Of a stretch of 54,855 nt of DNA, positions 26,209-35,161 are shown one piece after another. Each line of letters begins with the position of its first letter. The first letter of the stretch is position 1. The translations under genes were made by a program, and so were the position numbers. Below the pieces are notes generated by a model, which was given only the letters and a program-made list of their open reading frames with translations, did no database searches and was not told where the DNA came from. Origin of the DNA: Pseudooceanicola batsensis HTCC2597 (GTDB taxonomy: Bacteria; Pseudomonadota; Alphaproteobacteria; Rhodobacterales; Rhodobacteraceae); the NCBI RefSeq assembly GCF_000152725.1, contig NZ_CH724131.1, positions 731,655-786,509 on the forward strand, in the 5' to 3' direction.

Positions 26209-27573
26209 TCAACGGAAAGCCAGCAATTGCCCCCGCTGCGACACGACATAAAGCGTTCCGCCCGCGACCACCGGGTTCGAGGTCGCTCCGCCGGGAATCT
26301 CGACCTGCCCGGCGACCTCGCCCGAGGCCGGGTCGAAGATCCGCAAGAGCCCGTCGCTCGATGCGACGACCAGCCGTCCGCCTGCAAGGATGGGGCCGTA
26401 ATGGGCATGCACCTCGCGTTGGCGCCGCGGCCGGTCCTTGACGAAGAGCGGCAGTTCATGCGCCCAGACACGTTCGCCGGTTTCTGCCGAGACGCGCACG
26501 ATCTCGTTGAGGTCGGACATCAGGAAGACCCCGTCCCCGACCGCCCAGACCGGCGACATCGCACCCTCCTGCACCGACCAGAGGCGTTCTCCGGTCTCGG
26601 CATCCAGCGCCACGGTCACGCCCGACTGGACCCCGACATAGACCCGTCCGCCCGCGACCACCGGATCGCCGGAGATGTCGCCCACCACCGACTTGGCAAA
26701 GTTCGGCCGGCGCCCGGCCACGAGCGCGCCCCAGGTCTGGACGCCGCCCGTGCCCGTGACCGCCTGAACCTCGCCCGAGGAATGCGCGAAGATGACCAGG
26801 TCGTCAGTCACCGCCGGTGCGGGGCCGCCCAGCAGGTTGTTCCGGCTGGGCGTTGCCGACATCTGCCAGCGGACCCGGCCGTTCGCCGTGTCGATGGCCC
26901 AGGCCGTCGCGTCGCCCGAGACGACGTAGACCAGATCGCCCGCCACGGTCGGAGAGCCGGTGCCGCTGGCGTCGAGGTCCTGTTCCCAGAGGATCTGACC
27001 CGTGGCGGGGTCCAGCGCGGTCAGCAGACCGAATCCGGTGGTCACGAACAGCTTGCCGTCGCCATAGGCCAGCCCGCCCCCGGTCGCGTCGCCGCTGCGG
27101 TCGTTCGGCGGTGTCAGGTCGCGGTTCCAGACGGTCGCGCCGGCGGTCGTCACGGCCGTCACCCTGGCGGCGCTGTCGAGCGCGAAGACCCGGCCCCCGG
27201 CCACCACCGGGTCGGCGGTGATGCGCGCCTTGCGGCTGTCGCCCGCGCCGATGTTCGCCGACCAGATCAGCGACGGCCTGGCCGACAGGGCCGCGTTCCC
27301 GACCCGCGTGGCCGGCGTTCCGTGGCGTTGCGGCCAGGAGGCGTTGGTGCGCGCCGGCGGGACCGCAACCGGTGCGCTGCGGTTCTCGAACTCTTCCTCC
27401 GGTACATCGCCCGGCACGTCGCTCAGGATGGCGTCGACGCTTTCGCGCTTGCCGGGCAGGATGTTGTCCGGCTCGTTGCAGGCGGCCAGCGCCACGAGCG
27501 AAAGGACCAGCGTCGCCCGCAGCGCCGTTCCCAGTCCGAACCTGCGTCCGGTTGCCTCTGCAAGCAGTTCCAT
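26209..27573 (-). CDS. bamB: Outer membrane assembly lipoprotein BamB
   Basis: 454-residue lipoprotein of the BAM complex, which inserts beta-barrel proteins in the outer membrane. A lipobox LVALAAC at about residues 25-31 follows a hydrophobic segment. The rest is a PQQ-like eight-bladed propeller with repeats of the form GRVFALDSA, GKLFVTTGFGLLTALDPATGQILWEQ and GRVYVGVQSGVTVALDAETGERLW. The start at 27573 (MELLAEATG) is preceded by GGGGG; the frame opens to 27666. It lies 40 bp behind the yfgM-like gene and ahead of der. Confidence 0.93.
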   Translation of the reverse strand: MELLAEATGRRFGLGTALRATLVLSLVALAACNEPDNILPGKRESVDAILSDVPGDVPEEEFENRSAPVAVPPARTNASWPQRHGTPATRVGNAALSARPSLIWSANIGAGDSRKARITADPVVAGGRVFALDSAARVTAVTTAGATVWNRDLTPPNDRSGDATGGGLAYGDGKLFVTTGFGLLTALDPATGQILWEQDLDASGTGSPTVAGDLVYVVSGDATAWAIDTANGRVRWQMSATPSRNNLLGGPAPAVTDDLVIFAHSSGEVQAVTGTGGVQTWGALVAGRRPNFAKSVVGDISGDPVVAGGRVYVGVQSGVTVALDAETGERLWSVQEGAMSPVWAVGDGVFLMSDLNEIVRVSAETGERVWAHELPLFVKDRPRRQREVHAHYGPILAGGRLVVASSDGLLRIFDPASGEVAGQVEIPGGATSNPVVAGGTLYVVSQRGQLLAFR

Positions 27574-27613
27574 GCGCTGCGCCCCCAAAAACTTGTCCTT
27601 GTGATCCGGCGGT

Positions 27614-28291
27614 CTATTCGGTGTCCGCGCCGCCATTTTCGCCCGGAGTTCCCCCGAGCGACACAATCAACTGAGAAACCCGCCGAAGCAAGTCCTGCGT
27701 CATCCCCGCCTCGTCCAGCATCGCGTTCAGCTGGCGCAGGGCCTCGTCCCGGTTTCCCTCTTCGATATGGGTCACCGCGATCTGTTCCTTGGCCAGCAGA
27801 CGCAGGGGCGACCCCGCGCCGGCCAGATCCTCGTATTCGGCACGGCGTTCGGCCGGACCCATGTCATCGGTGCTCAGGGCCAGGGCGCGGAACTTGGCCA
27901 GCGACCGGTAGATCAACTGAAGCTCCGGGTTCTCGGCCACGCCCGTCAGCAGGGTCAGCGCCCCCTCGCGATCCCCCGCCGTGCTGCGTTCGCCGGCCTC
28001 GAGCATGTCCCGGACGGCCCGTGCATCGGGCGTTCCGGCCTCGATCGCGCTGAGCGCGGTTGCGCGTTCCAGCGGCTCGCCCTGCTCCAGCGCCGCCAGG
28101 ATGGCGTCGCCGAAGGCGCGGGCCTGCGCCGTCTCGCGGGACCGGTCGTATTCGTACCACGCCGCGCCGCCGACGATCAGCAGGATAACGAGGACCGCGA
28201 TCCAGCCATAGCGCTTGAAAGTCGCGAACAATCTGTCCCGACGGACTTCTTCGCTGACTTCGTCGATAAATGAATCCGATTGGCTCAACAC
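27614..28291 (-). CDS. YfgM-like membrane-anchored TPR protein
   Basis: 225 residues. Short cytoplasmic N-terminus, one membrane helix (WIAVLVILLIVGGAAWYEY at about 29-47), then a periplasmic helical region with TPR-like repeats. E. coli YfgM is an ancillary SecYEG/PpiD-associated chaperone; the gene order with bamB and der supports that identity. The start codon is GTG at 28291 with AAGGAG five bases upstream. Confidence 0.88.
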   Translation of the reverse strand: MLSQSDSFIDEVSEEVRRDRLFATFKRYGWIAVLVILLIVGGAAWYEYDRSRETAQARAFGDAILAALEQGEPLERATALSAIEAGTPDARAVRDMLEAGERSTAGDREGALTLLTGVAENPELQLIYRSLAKFRALALSTDDMGPAERRAEYEDLAGAGSPLRLLAKEQIAVTHIEEGNRDEALRQLNAMLDEAGMTQDLLRRVSQLIVSLGGTPGENGGADTE

Positions 28292-28397
28292 AGGCTCCTT
28301 GGTCCGGGTCGGCCCGTCTTAACCCGTCCCTCGGGACGTGCCAAGGGTGCCCGGCCGCGCGCCGCCCTCGGAATGCGGGCCGCGTCCAAATGCGGCG

Positions 28398-28431
28398 TTG
28401 CAGAAAAGGCGATCTGAACTGTACAGTTCAG
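28398..28431 (+). promoter_or_regulatory. Palindromic operator overlapping a candidate promoter of the RND operon
   Basis: CTGAACTGTACAGTTCAG (28414-28431) is a perfect 18-bp palindrome about 87 bp before the adaptor start. TTGCAG (28398-28403), 16-17 bp, and TGTACA/GTACAG would be a promoter whose -10 lies inside the palindrome. A TetR-type repressor is the usual regulator of such efflux operons; none is encoded in this window. Confidence 0.55.
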
Positions 28432-28517
28432 AAACATCCTGGAAGCCTCTTGTATCGACGGGCAGGATCGCTACGTCGGGTCAACAGGTTTACATCCGGC
28501 CGAGGGACACGGGTTCC

Positions 28518-29840
28518 ATGCGTATCATCCCCATACTCAGCGCGATCCTCGTGACGGCATTCCTCTACGCGATCGTCATCCAGCGCGATGCGATCATGGC
28601 CTTCGCACAGGGCGAGGGTCTCGACACCGCGATCGCCATCGCGCGGGGAGAAGAGGCCGAGGGGGACGACGCGCCGGTGCAGACCGCGGCGGTGGCCAAC
28701 GAGACCGTGACCGACGCCCGGCCCGCCGCCGAAGCCGCAACGGTCGGAGAGCCGTCCGAACCCGAGGCGGTCCGCGTCGTGACGATCCTGTCGCAGGCGC
28801 GCGAGATCGACGGCGCGGTCGTCCTGCGTGGCCAGACCGAAGCCGACCGCAGCGTCGAGCTGCGCGCGGAAACCTCCGGCACGGTCGTTTCCGACCCGAT
28901 CCGCAAGGGCGCCCGCGTCAGCGAGGGCGACCTGATCTGCGAACTCGACCCCGGCACCCGCCAGGACAGCCTGACCGAGGCCGAGGCGCGGCTGGCAGAG
29001 GCCCGCGCCACCGTCCCCTCGGCCGAAGCCCGGGTCGAAGAGGCCAAGGCCCGCGTCGCCGAGGCCGAGATCAACGAGAACGCGGCCCAGAAACTTTCGC
29101 AGGGCGGCTTTGCCTCGGACACGCGCGTCGCGTCCTCCGCGGCGGCCAAGCGGTCGGCCGAGGCCGCGCTCGCCCAGGCCGAAAGCGGGCTGGCGACGGC
29201 CCAGGCGGCCATCCGGTCGGCCGAGGCCGCTGTCGCCTCGACCCGCCGCGAACTCGAACGCACGAAGATCCACGCCCCCTTCGGCGGGCTTCTGGAACAT
29301 GACACGGCCGAAATAGGCTCCCTGCTCCAGAACGGCGGGCTCTGCGCCACGATCATCCAGCTCGACCCGATCAAACTGGTCGGATTCATTCCCGAGACCG
29401 AGGTCGACCGGGTCGAGACCGGCGCGCAGGCCGGCGCGCGTCTCGCCGCCGGAGGCGGGCAGCTTGCCGGCAAGGTCACTTTCCTCTCGCGCTCTGCCGA
29501 CCCGCAGACCCGCACCTTCCGTGTCGAGATCCAGGTGCCGAACCCCGATCTGGCGATCCGGGACGGACAGACCGCCGAGATCGCCATTTCGGCCCCGGGC
29601 ACGAAGGCGCACCTGGTGCCGCAATCCGCCCTCACCCTCAACGATGACGGCGCGCTCGGCGTGCGGGTGGTCGGCCCCGGAAACATCGCCGGGTTCGAGC
29701 CGGTGACGATCCTGCGCGACACGACCCAGGGCGCCTGGATCAACGGCCCGCCGGACGAGGCGCAGATCATCATCATCGGCCAGGATTACGTGATCGACGG
29801 CGTCCCGGTGAATCCCAGCGTGAGGGACCAGACGCAATGA
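28518..29840 (+). CDS. RND efflux periplasmic adaptor (membrane fusion protein)
   Basis: 440-residue HlyD/AcrA-type adaptor linking an inner-membrane pump to an outer-membrane channel. N-terminal membrane anchor (ILSAILVTAFLYAIVI), an unusually long acidic region of about 55 residues, then a biotinyl-lipoyl half (GRVSEGDLICELDPG region), a long Ala/Glu coiled-coil hairpin (about 150-245), the second lipoyl half and beta-barrel. The start at ATG 28518 is preceded by GAGGG; the open frame upstream carries the operator and is not coding. The stop overlaps the pump start by four bases (ATGA). Confidence 0.92.
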   Translation: MRIIPILSAILVTAFLYAIVIQRDAIMAFAQGEGLDTAIAIARGEEAEGDDAPVQTAAVANETVTDARPAAEAATVGEPSEPEAVRVVTILSQAREIDGAVVLRGQTEADRSVELRAETSGTVVSDPIRKGARVSEGDLICELDPGTRQDSLTEAEARLAEARATVPSAEARVEEAKARVAEAEINENAAQKLSQGGFASDTRVASSAAAKRSAEAALAQAESGLATAQAAIRSAEAAVASTRRELERTKIHAPFGGLLEHDTAEIGSLLQNGGLCATIIQLDPIKLVGFIPETEVDRVETGAQAGARLAAGGGQLAGKVTFLSRSADPQTRTFRVEIQVPNPDLAIRDGQTAEIAISAPGTKAHLVPQSALTLNDDGALGVRVVGPGNIAGFEPVTILRDTTQGAWINGPPDEAQIIIIGQDYVIDGVPVNPSVRDQTQ

Positions 29841-32800
29841 CCGGCATCGTCGACTGGGCCGCCTCACGCGCGCGCATGGTGCTGGCCTTCATCGTCCTGT
29901 CGCTGACGGCGGGAACGCTGGCCTATGCGACCCTGCCGAAGGAGGGCGAGCCGGATATCGAGATCCCGGCGCTCTTCGTGTCGCTCCAGTTCCCCGGCAT
30001 TTCGGCCGCCGACAGCGAGACGCTGCTGATCAAGCCGATGGAGACCGAGCTTCAGGACCTCGACGGGCTCAAGAAGATGACCTCGACCGCGGCCGAAGGC
30101 TATGCGGGCGTCGCGCTCGAGTTCGAGTTCGGCTGGGACAAGACCAAGATCATGGCCGATGTGCGCGACGCCATGTCGACGGCGGAAAGCAATTTTCCCG
30201 AAGGGGCCGAGAAATACACGATCAACGAGATCAACTTTTCCGAGTTCCCGATCATCATCGTCAACCTGACCGGCCAGGTGCCGGAACGCACCATGGCGCG
30301 GGTCATCAAGGACCTGCAGGAGGCGGTCGAAGGCATCGATTCCGTGCTCGAGGCCGGGATTGCCGGCAACCGCGACGAGATGGTCGAGGTGGTGATCGAT
30401 CCGCTGCGGCTGGAAAGCTACAACGTCACCGCGGCCGAACTGATCAATGTCGTGGTCAACAACAACCAGCTGATCGCGGCGGGCGAGATCGAGAACCCGA
30501 ACGGCGCCTTCGCCATCAAGATACCCGGCTCTTTCGACGGGCCGCAGGACATCTATTCCCTGCCCGTCAAACGCAATGGCGACCGGGTCGTGACGCTTGG
30601 CGACCTGGCGCAGATCCGGCTGACCTTCGAGGACCGCGAGGGCACTGCGCGCTTCAACGGCGAACGCACCACCGCGCTTCAGGTGGTCAAGCGCAAGGGC
30701 TTCAACCTCATCGACACGGCGGCCGAGGTGAAGCGCGTGGTCGCCGAGGAACAGGAGAACTGGCCGGACGAACTGCGGGCGGCGGTCAATGTCGGCACCT
30801 CGAACGACCAGAGCCGCGTGGTCGGGTCGATGGTCAGCCAGCTCGAAGGCTCGGTCCTGACCGCCATCGCGCTGGTGATGATCGTGGTGCTCGCCGCGCT
30901 CGGTCCACGGCCGGCGCTGCTGGTCGGTTTCGCCATCCCGACCTCCTTCCTGCTCTGCTTCGTCCTGCTGGGGCTGATGGGTGTCACGATCTCGAACATC
31001 GTCATGTTCGGCCTGATCCTTGCCGTCGGCATGCTCGTCGACGGGGCGATCGTGGTGGTGGAATACGCCGACAAGCGGATCTCGGAAGGCACCGGCCCGA
31101 TGCACGCCTATGTCGAGGCGGCGCAGCGGATGTTCTGGCCCGTCGTCTCGTCGACCGCAACGACGCTCTGCGCCTTCCTGCCCATGCTCTTCTGGCCGGG
31201 CGTACCGGGCGAGTTCATGGGGATGCTGCCGGTCACGCTGATCTTCGTGCTCTCGGCCTCGCTGATCGTCGCCCTGATCTATCTGCCGGTCATGGGGGGC
31301 GTCACGGGCCGCTTTTCGCGGATGCTGACGCGCCTGTCCGCCGCACTGACCCGCGCCAGCCCCTGGCTGGTCCGGGCCGCCCTCGTGCCGGTCACGCTCT
31401 ACGGTGTCTTCGTGGGCGCGATGCAGGCCATCAACCCCGGCTATCTCTTCGGCGGCGATCCGGTCGCCCCCGGCGTCTTCGGCCTGATTCCCGGTGCGCT
31501 GATCTTCTGCCTCTCGGCCTTCGCCGCCTCGGTCGCCATCGGCGCGGCCAAGATCACCTGGCGCCGCGACCGCATTCGCTCGGGCCACCGCCGCACGGCC
31601 TTCGGCTGGTTCATCAGGGCCCTGACCGGCAATCCCGTCATGCCGCTCGTGGTGGTCGCGGTGGTCATCGGCTTTGTCGCCGTCACCTTCCAGACTTACG
31701 GCGAGAACAACAACGGGACCGAGTTCTTCGTCGAATCCGAACCCGAACAGGCCATCGTCTATGTCCGCGCCCGTGGCAACCTCAGCCTCGAGCAGAAGGA
31801 TGAGCTGGTCCGCGAGGTCGAGGAGATCGTCCTGCAGCACCCGGGCGTGCTCAATGCCTTCGCCTTTGCCGGGGACGGCGGCCTGAACTCGAACACAGGC
31901 GGCGCGCAGCCCCCTCTCGACACGATCGGGCAGGTCCAGCTCGAGATTGTGCCGTGGGAGGACCGCAAGGACCGGCCCGAGCTGGACGGCGATCGCGTCA
32001 TCGCCGAGCTGACCGAAGCCATCAAGGACGTCCCCGGGATCAAGGTCGAGGTCATCGCGCCCAACATGGGGCCGGCCTCGGCCAAGCCGGTGCATCTGCG
32101 TCTCAAGGGCGACGATTTCGGGCCGCTGCGTGACGCCACCCGTATGGCCCGTCAGAAATTCGAAGAGACCGAAGGACTGCGCCTGATCGAGGATACGCTG
32201 CCCCTGCCCGGCTACGACATGGAGATCGACGTGGATGTCGAGAAGGCCGGACGCTTCGGCGCCGATGTCGCCACCGTCGGCGCCATGGTCCAGCTCGTCA
32301 CCCGCGGCCTGCTGCTCGACACGATGCGCGTCGACAGCTCGGACGAGGAGATCGAGATCCGCGTGCGTCTGCCCGAACGCGACCGCGTGCTCACCACCCT
32401 CGAGACCCTGAAGGTCAGGACCACGGACGGGCTGGTTCCGCTGTCGAATTTCATCACCTGGCAGCCGGTGCCGAAACTGGCCCAGATCGATCGTGTCGAC
32501 CAGAAGCGCTTCTACGACGTCAAGGCGGCGATCACCGACGGATTGAGCACGACCGTCCCCGGCCCGAACGGATCGGAAACCGAAGTGCCCGTCACCGCCA
32601 ACGAACGGATCGAGCGTCTGACCGACTGGCTCGACAGCGGCGTCCTTCCGCCGGGCATCACCTATGAATGGACCGGCGACCAGGCGGACCAGGAGGAATC
32701 CTCGGCCTTCCTCGGCCAGGCCTTCGCCGGCGCGCTCGGGCTGATGTTCATCATCCTGCTGGCGCAGTTCAACTCGGTCTACAACTCGATGCTGGTGCTG

Positions 32801-33412
32801 CTCGCCGTGGTGCTGTCGACGACGGGCGTGCTGATCGGGATGCTCGTCATGGACCAGACCTTCTCGATCATCATGACCGGCACCGGGATCGTGGCCCTGG
32901 CCGGGATCGTGGTGAACAACAACATCGTGCTGATCGACACCTTCCAGGAATATTCCCGCTACATGCCCCGGATCGAAGCGATCATCCGCACGGCCGAAGA
33001 CCGCATCCGCCCGGTGCTGCTGACCACGATCACCACGATGGCGGGGCTTGCCCCGATGATGTTCGGCCTCTCGCTCGACTTCTTCAACGGCGGCTATTCC
33101 ATCGACAGCCCGACGGCGCTCTGGTGGAAGCAGCTGGCCACCGCCGTGGTCTTCGGTCTGGGCGTCGCAACCGTCCTGACGCTGGTGGTGACGCCGTCGC
33201 TGCTGGCGGTGCGCGTCTGGTTCTGGACCTATGTCCACTGGTTCGCGCAGTTGCTCGCGCGTCTGTCCTTCGGCCGCGGGTCGCGCGCGGCGCGGGACTG
33301 GGCCCTGCGGCGCCAGGCTCGCCGCACGCGCCATGCCGAACTGATCTGGCCGCTTGAAGAGGACGCGGATCCGCTCCGGCCCCAGACCTCCCCCCTCCGC
33401 GCGGCGGAGTAG
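29837..33412 (+). CDS. RND-family efflux pump inner-membrane subunit
   Basis: 1191-residue proton-driven transporter of the AcrB/MexB superfamily, about 150 residues longer than AcrB. Twelve or more membrane helices; TM4 carries LILAVGMLVDGAIVVVEYADKRI with the proton-relay Asp. The extra length is mainly near residues 490-610 between TM6 and TM7: two additional hydrophobic segments (WLVRAALVPVTLYGVFVGAM and GVFGLIPGALIFCLSAFAA) and a basic loop. Closer to the smaller 'HAE1/acriflavin' proteins of alphaproteobacteria than to AcrB itself. The substrate is unknown; translationally coupled to the adaptor. No outer-membrane factor gene is adjacent. Confidence 0.93.
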   Translation: MTGIVDWAASRARMVLAFIVLSLTAGTLAYATLPKEGEPDIEIPALFVSLQFPGISAADSETLLIKPMETELQDLDGLKKMTSTAAEGYAGVALEFEFGWDKTKIMADVRDAMSTAESNFPEGAEKYTINEINFSEFPIIIVNLTGQVPERTMARVIKDLQEAVEGIDSVLEAGIAGNRDEMVEVVIDPLRLESYNVTAAELINVVVNNNQLIAAGEIENPNGAFAIKIPGSFDGPQDIYSLPVKRNGDRVVTLGDLAQIRLTFEDREGTARFNGERTTALQVVKRKGFNLIDTAAEVKRVVAEEQENWPDELRAAVNVGTSNDQSRVVGSMVSQLEGSVLTAIALVMIVVLAALGPRPALLVGFAIPTSFLLCFVLLGLMGVTISNIVMFGLILAVGMLVDGAIVVVEYADKRISEGTGPMHAYVEAAQRMFWPVVSSTATTLCAFLPMLFWPGVPGEFMGMLPVTLIFVLSASLIVALIYLPVMGGVTGRFSRMLTRLSAALTRASPWLVRAALVPVTLYGVFVGAMQAINPGYLFGGDPVAPGVFGLIPGALIFCLSAFAASVAIGAAKITWRRDRIRSGHRRTAFGWFIRALTGNPVMPLVVVAVVIGFVAVTFQTYGENNNGTEFFVESEPEQAIVYVRARGNLSLEQKDELVREVEEIVLQHPGVLNAFAFAGDGGLNSNTGGAQPPLDTIGQVQLEIVPWEDRKDRPELDGDRVIAELTEAIKDVPGIKVEVIAPNMGPASAKPVHLRLKGDDFGPLRDATRMARQKFEETEGLRLIEDTLPLPGYDMEIDVDVEKAGRFGADVATVGAMVQLVTRGLLLDTMRVDSSDEEIEIRVRLPERDRVLTTLETLKVRTTDGLVPLSNFITWQPVPKLAQIDRVDQKRFYDVKAAITDGLSTTVPGPNGSETEVPVTANERIERLTDWLDSGVLPPGITYEWTGDQADQEESSAFLGQAFAGALGLMFIILLAQFNSVYNSMLVLLAVVLSTTGVLIGMLVMDQTFSIIMTGTGIVALAGIVVNNNIVLIDTFQEYSRYMPRIEAIIRTAEDRIRPVLLTTITTMAGLAPMMFGLSLDFFNGGYSIDSPTALWWKQLATAVVFGLGVATVLTLVVTPSLLAVRVWFWTYVHWFAQLLARLSFGRGSRAARDWALRRQARRTRHAELIWPLEEDADPLRPQTSPLRAAE

Positions 33413-33472
33413 CCTTCCAGTCATCCTGCGCCATCGTCATTCTCGGGCCTGACGGGAGAATGTCCCCGCCCC

Positions 33473-34336
33473 TCATTCCACCAATCGGCCGGGCCGCCTT
33501 CGGGCCGGCCATTCTCCCAGCACCATGCCCAGCACGATCAGCCCGCCGCCGATCACCGCGCTCAGGGCCAGCACCTCTCCGGCAAGGCGGCCGATGATCG
33601 CCGCCCAGACCGGCTCTCCCGCGTAGATCAGGGTCGAGCGCGTGGCGGTGACGCTGCGTTGCGCCCAGTTCATCGCCAGCTGGATCGCCGCGCTTGCCAG
33701 GCCGAGCGCTCCGGCGAAGGCCAGGATCCGCCAGTCCCAGGCCGGCACCGCCTCGCCCGAGGCTCCCATGGCCGTGAACGCCAAAAGCGAGGCGACGGCC
33801 AGCTGCACCACCGTCACCCGCGCCGCGTCCACCTGCTGCGCGAAACGCGAGATCAGGATGACCTCGCCCGCGATGGCGAAGACCGAAAGGATCGTGATCA
33901 GCTCGCCCGGCGAAAAACCGACCCCGCCGGCTTCGGGCCCTGCGATCAGCATCAGTCCGAGGGTCGCGAACCCGACGCCGAGCCATGTCAGCGGTCCCGG
34001 AGGACGGCCCAGGAATATCCATTGCAGGATCGGCACCAACGGCACGTAGAGCGCGGTGATGAAGGCGGATTTGGACGAGGCGATGGATTGCAGCCCCACG
34101 GTCTGCATCCCGTAGCCGAGCGCAATGGCCAGGCCGATCCAGCTGCCGGCCCGGATCTCGGTCAGGGTCAGCCGCAGCATCCGCCGCCCGGCGATCACGC
34201 CGAGGCAGATGGCGGCGAGCGCAAAGCGCAACCCGACGAAGAACAGGGGCCCCGACCAGGTAAGCGCCGTCTGCACCGCCAGGAATGTCCCGCCCCAGAG
34301 GAACGTGACACCGATCAGCACCCATTCCGGGCGCAT
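33473..34336 (-). CDS. EamA/DMT-family transporter
   Basis: 287-residue protein with ten predicted membrane helices in two EamA repeats; family members export metabolites or amino acids, and the substrate here cannot be told. The start codon overlaps the fabG stop (TGATG), so it is translated from the fabD-fabG message or a shared part of it. First repeat begins WVLIGVTFLWGGTFLAVQ; second repeat includes TLIYAGEPVWAAIIGRL, a common DMT motif. Convergent with the RND pump. Confidence 0.93.
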   Translation of the reverse strand: MRPEWVLIGVTFLWGGTFLAVQTALTWSGPLFFVGLRFALAAICLGVIAGRRMLRLTLTEIRAGSWIGLAIALGYGMQTVGLQSIASSKSAFITALYVPLVPILQWIFLGRPPGPLTWLGVGFATLGLMLIAGPEAGGVGFSPGELITILSVFAIAGEVILISRFAQQVDAARVTVVQLAVASLLAFTAMGASGEAVPAWDWRILAFAGALGLASAAIQLAMNWAQRSVTATRSTLIYAGEPVWAAIIGRLAGEVLALSAVIGGGLIVLGMVLGEWPARRRPGRLVE

Positions 34337-35073
34337 CAGAGCATCGCCATGCCGCCGTTCACATGCAGGGTCGATCCCGTCACGTATCCCGCCTCGGGCG
34401 AGGCGAGATACAGCACCGCGGCCGCGATTTCCTCGGGCGCGCCCATGCGGCCGGCGGGGATCTGCGCGTCGATCTTGGCCTTCTGGTCGTCGTTCAGCTT
34501 CCCGGTCATCGCCGTCGCGATGAAGCCGGGCGCCACGCAGTTCGCCGTGATCCCGCGCGAGGCGACCTCGTAGGCGATCGACTTGGTCATCCCGACCATC
34601 CCGGCCTTCGAGGCGGCATAGTTCACCTGCCCGGGATTGCCCGTGGCCCCGACGATGGACGAGATGTTGACGATCCGCCCCCATCTCGCCTTCATCATCG
34701 GCCGCATTACCGCACGGCACAGCCGCATGGTCGAGGTCAGGTTCACCTCGATCACCTGCGCCCAGTCCTCGTCGGACATGCGCATGAAGATCTGGTCCTT
34801 GGTGATCCCGGCGTTGTTCACCAGGATGTCCAGTCCTCCCATGGCCTCGACCGCCTGTTTCGGCAGCGCCTCGACCGCCTCCGCATCGCCCAGGTTGCAG
34901 GGCAGCACATGCGCCCGCTCGCCCAGCTCGGCCGCAAGCGCCTCCAGCGGCTCGACCCGCGTTCCCGACAGCCCGACCGTGGCCCCCGCATCATGAAGAG
35001 CCCGGGCGATCGCGCCCCCGATGCCTCCCGACGCTCCGGTCACCAGCGCCGACTTTCCCGTCAGATCGAACAT
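34336..35073 (-). CDS. fabG: 3-oxoacyl-[acyl-carrier-protein] reductase
   Basis: NADPH-dependent first reduction in fatty-acid elongation. 245-residue short-chain dehydrogenase with TGASGGIGGAIA at the N-terminus, NNAG, the Ser in NISSIVG, and catalytic Tyr-x3-Lys in VNYAASKAG. The start is set at 35073 (MFDLTGKSALVTGA) with AAAGGGATGGG upstream. It lies 88 bp behind fabD, with a hairpin repeat element between, and overlaps the EamA gene by one base. The usual acpP and fabF do not follow. Confidence 0.96.
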   Translation of the reverse strand: MFDLTGKSALVTGASGGIGGAIARALHDAGATVGLSGTRVEPLEALAAELGERAHVLPCNLGDAEAVEALPKQAVEAMGGLDILVNNAGITKDQIFMRMSDEDWAQVIEVNLTSTMRLCRAVMRPMMKARWGRIVNISSIVGATGNPGQVNYAASKAGMVGMTKSIAYEVASRGITANCVAPGFIATAMTGKLNDDQKAKIDAQIPAGRMGAPEEIAAAVLYLASPEAGYVTGSTLHVNGGMAML

Positions 35074-35085
35074 CCGCCCATCCCT

Positions 35086-35146
35086 TTCTTCTTGCTCCAA
35101 ATATCCCGGGGGGAGTCCGCAGGATGGGGGGCAGCGCCCCCCATCC
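35086..35146. repeat. Intergenic hairpin element A (fabD-fabG gap)
   Basis: On the plus strand: TTCTTCTTGCTCCAAATATC, then CCGGGGGGAG, then a perfect 11-bp hairpin GGATGGGGGGC-AGC-GCCCCCCATCC (35122-35146). A second copy of the same layout is at 54279-54331. It has no long T run next to the stem and sits within a gene gap, so it may be an RNA processing or partial termination element. Confidence 0.6.
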
Positions 35147-35161
35147 CACCTCTCCGCCCGT

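Noticed and set aside
29864..33424. 1186-codon minus-strand ORF opposite the RND pump
   Set aside because: It mirrors the pump gene in the antisense frame; the translation is an Arg/Asp/His/Gly-rich shadow without domains.
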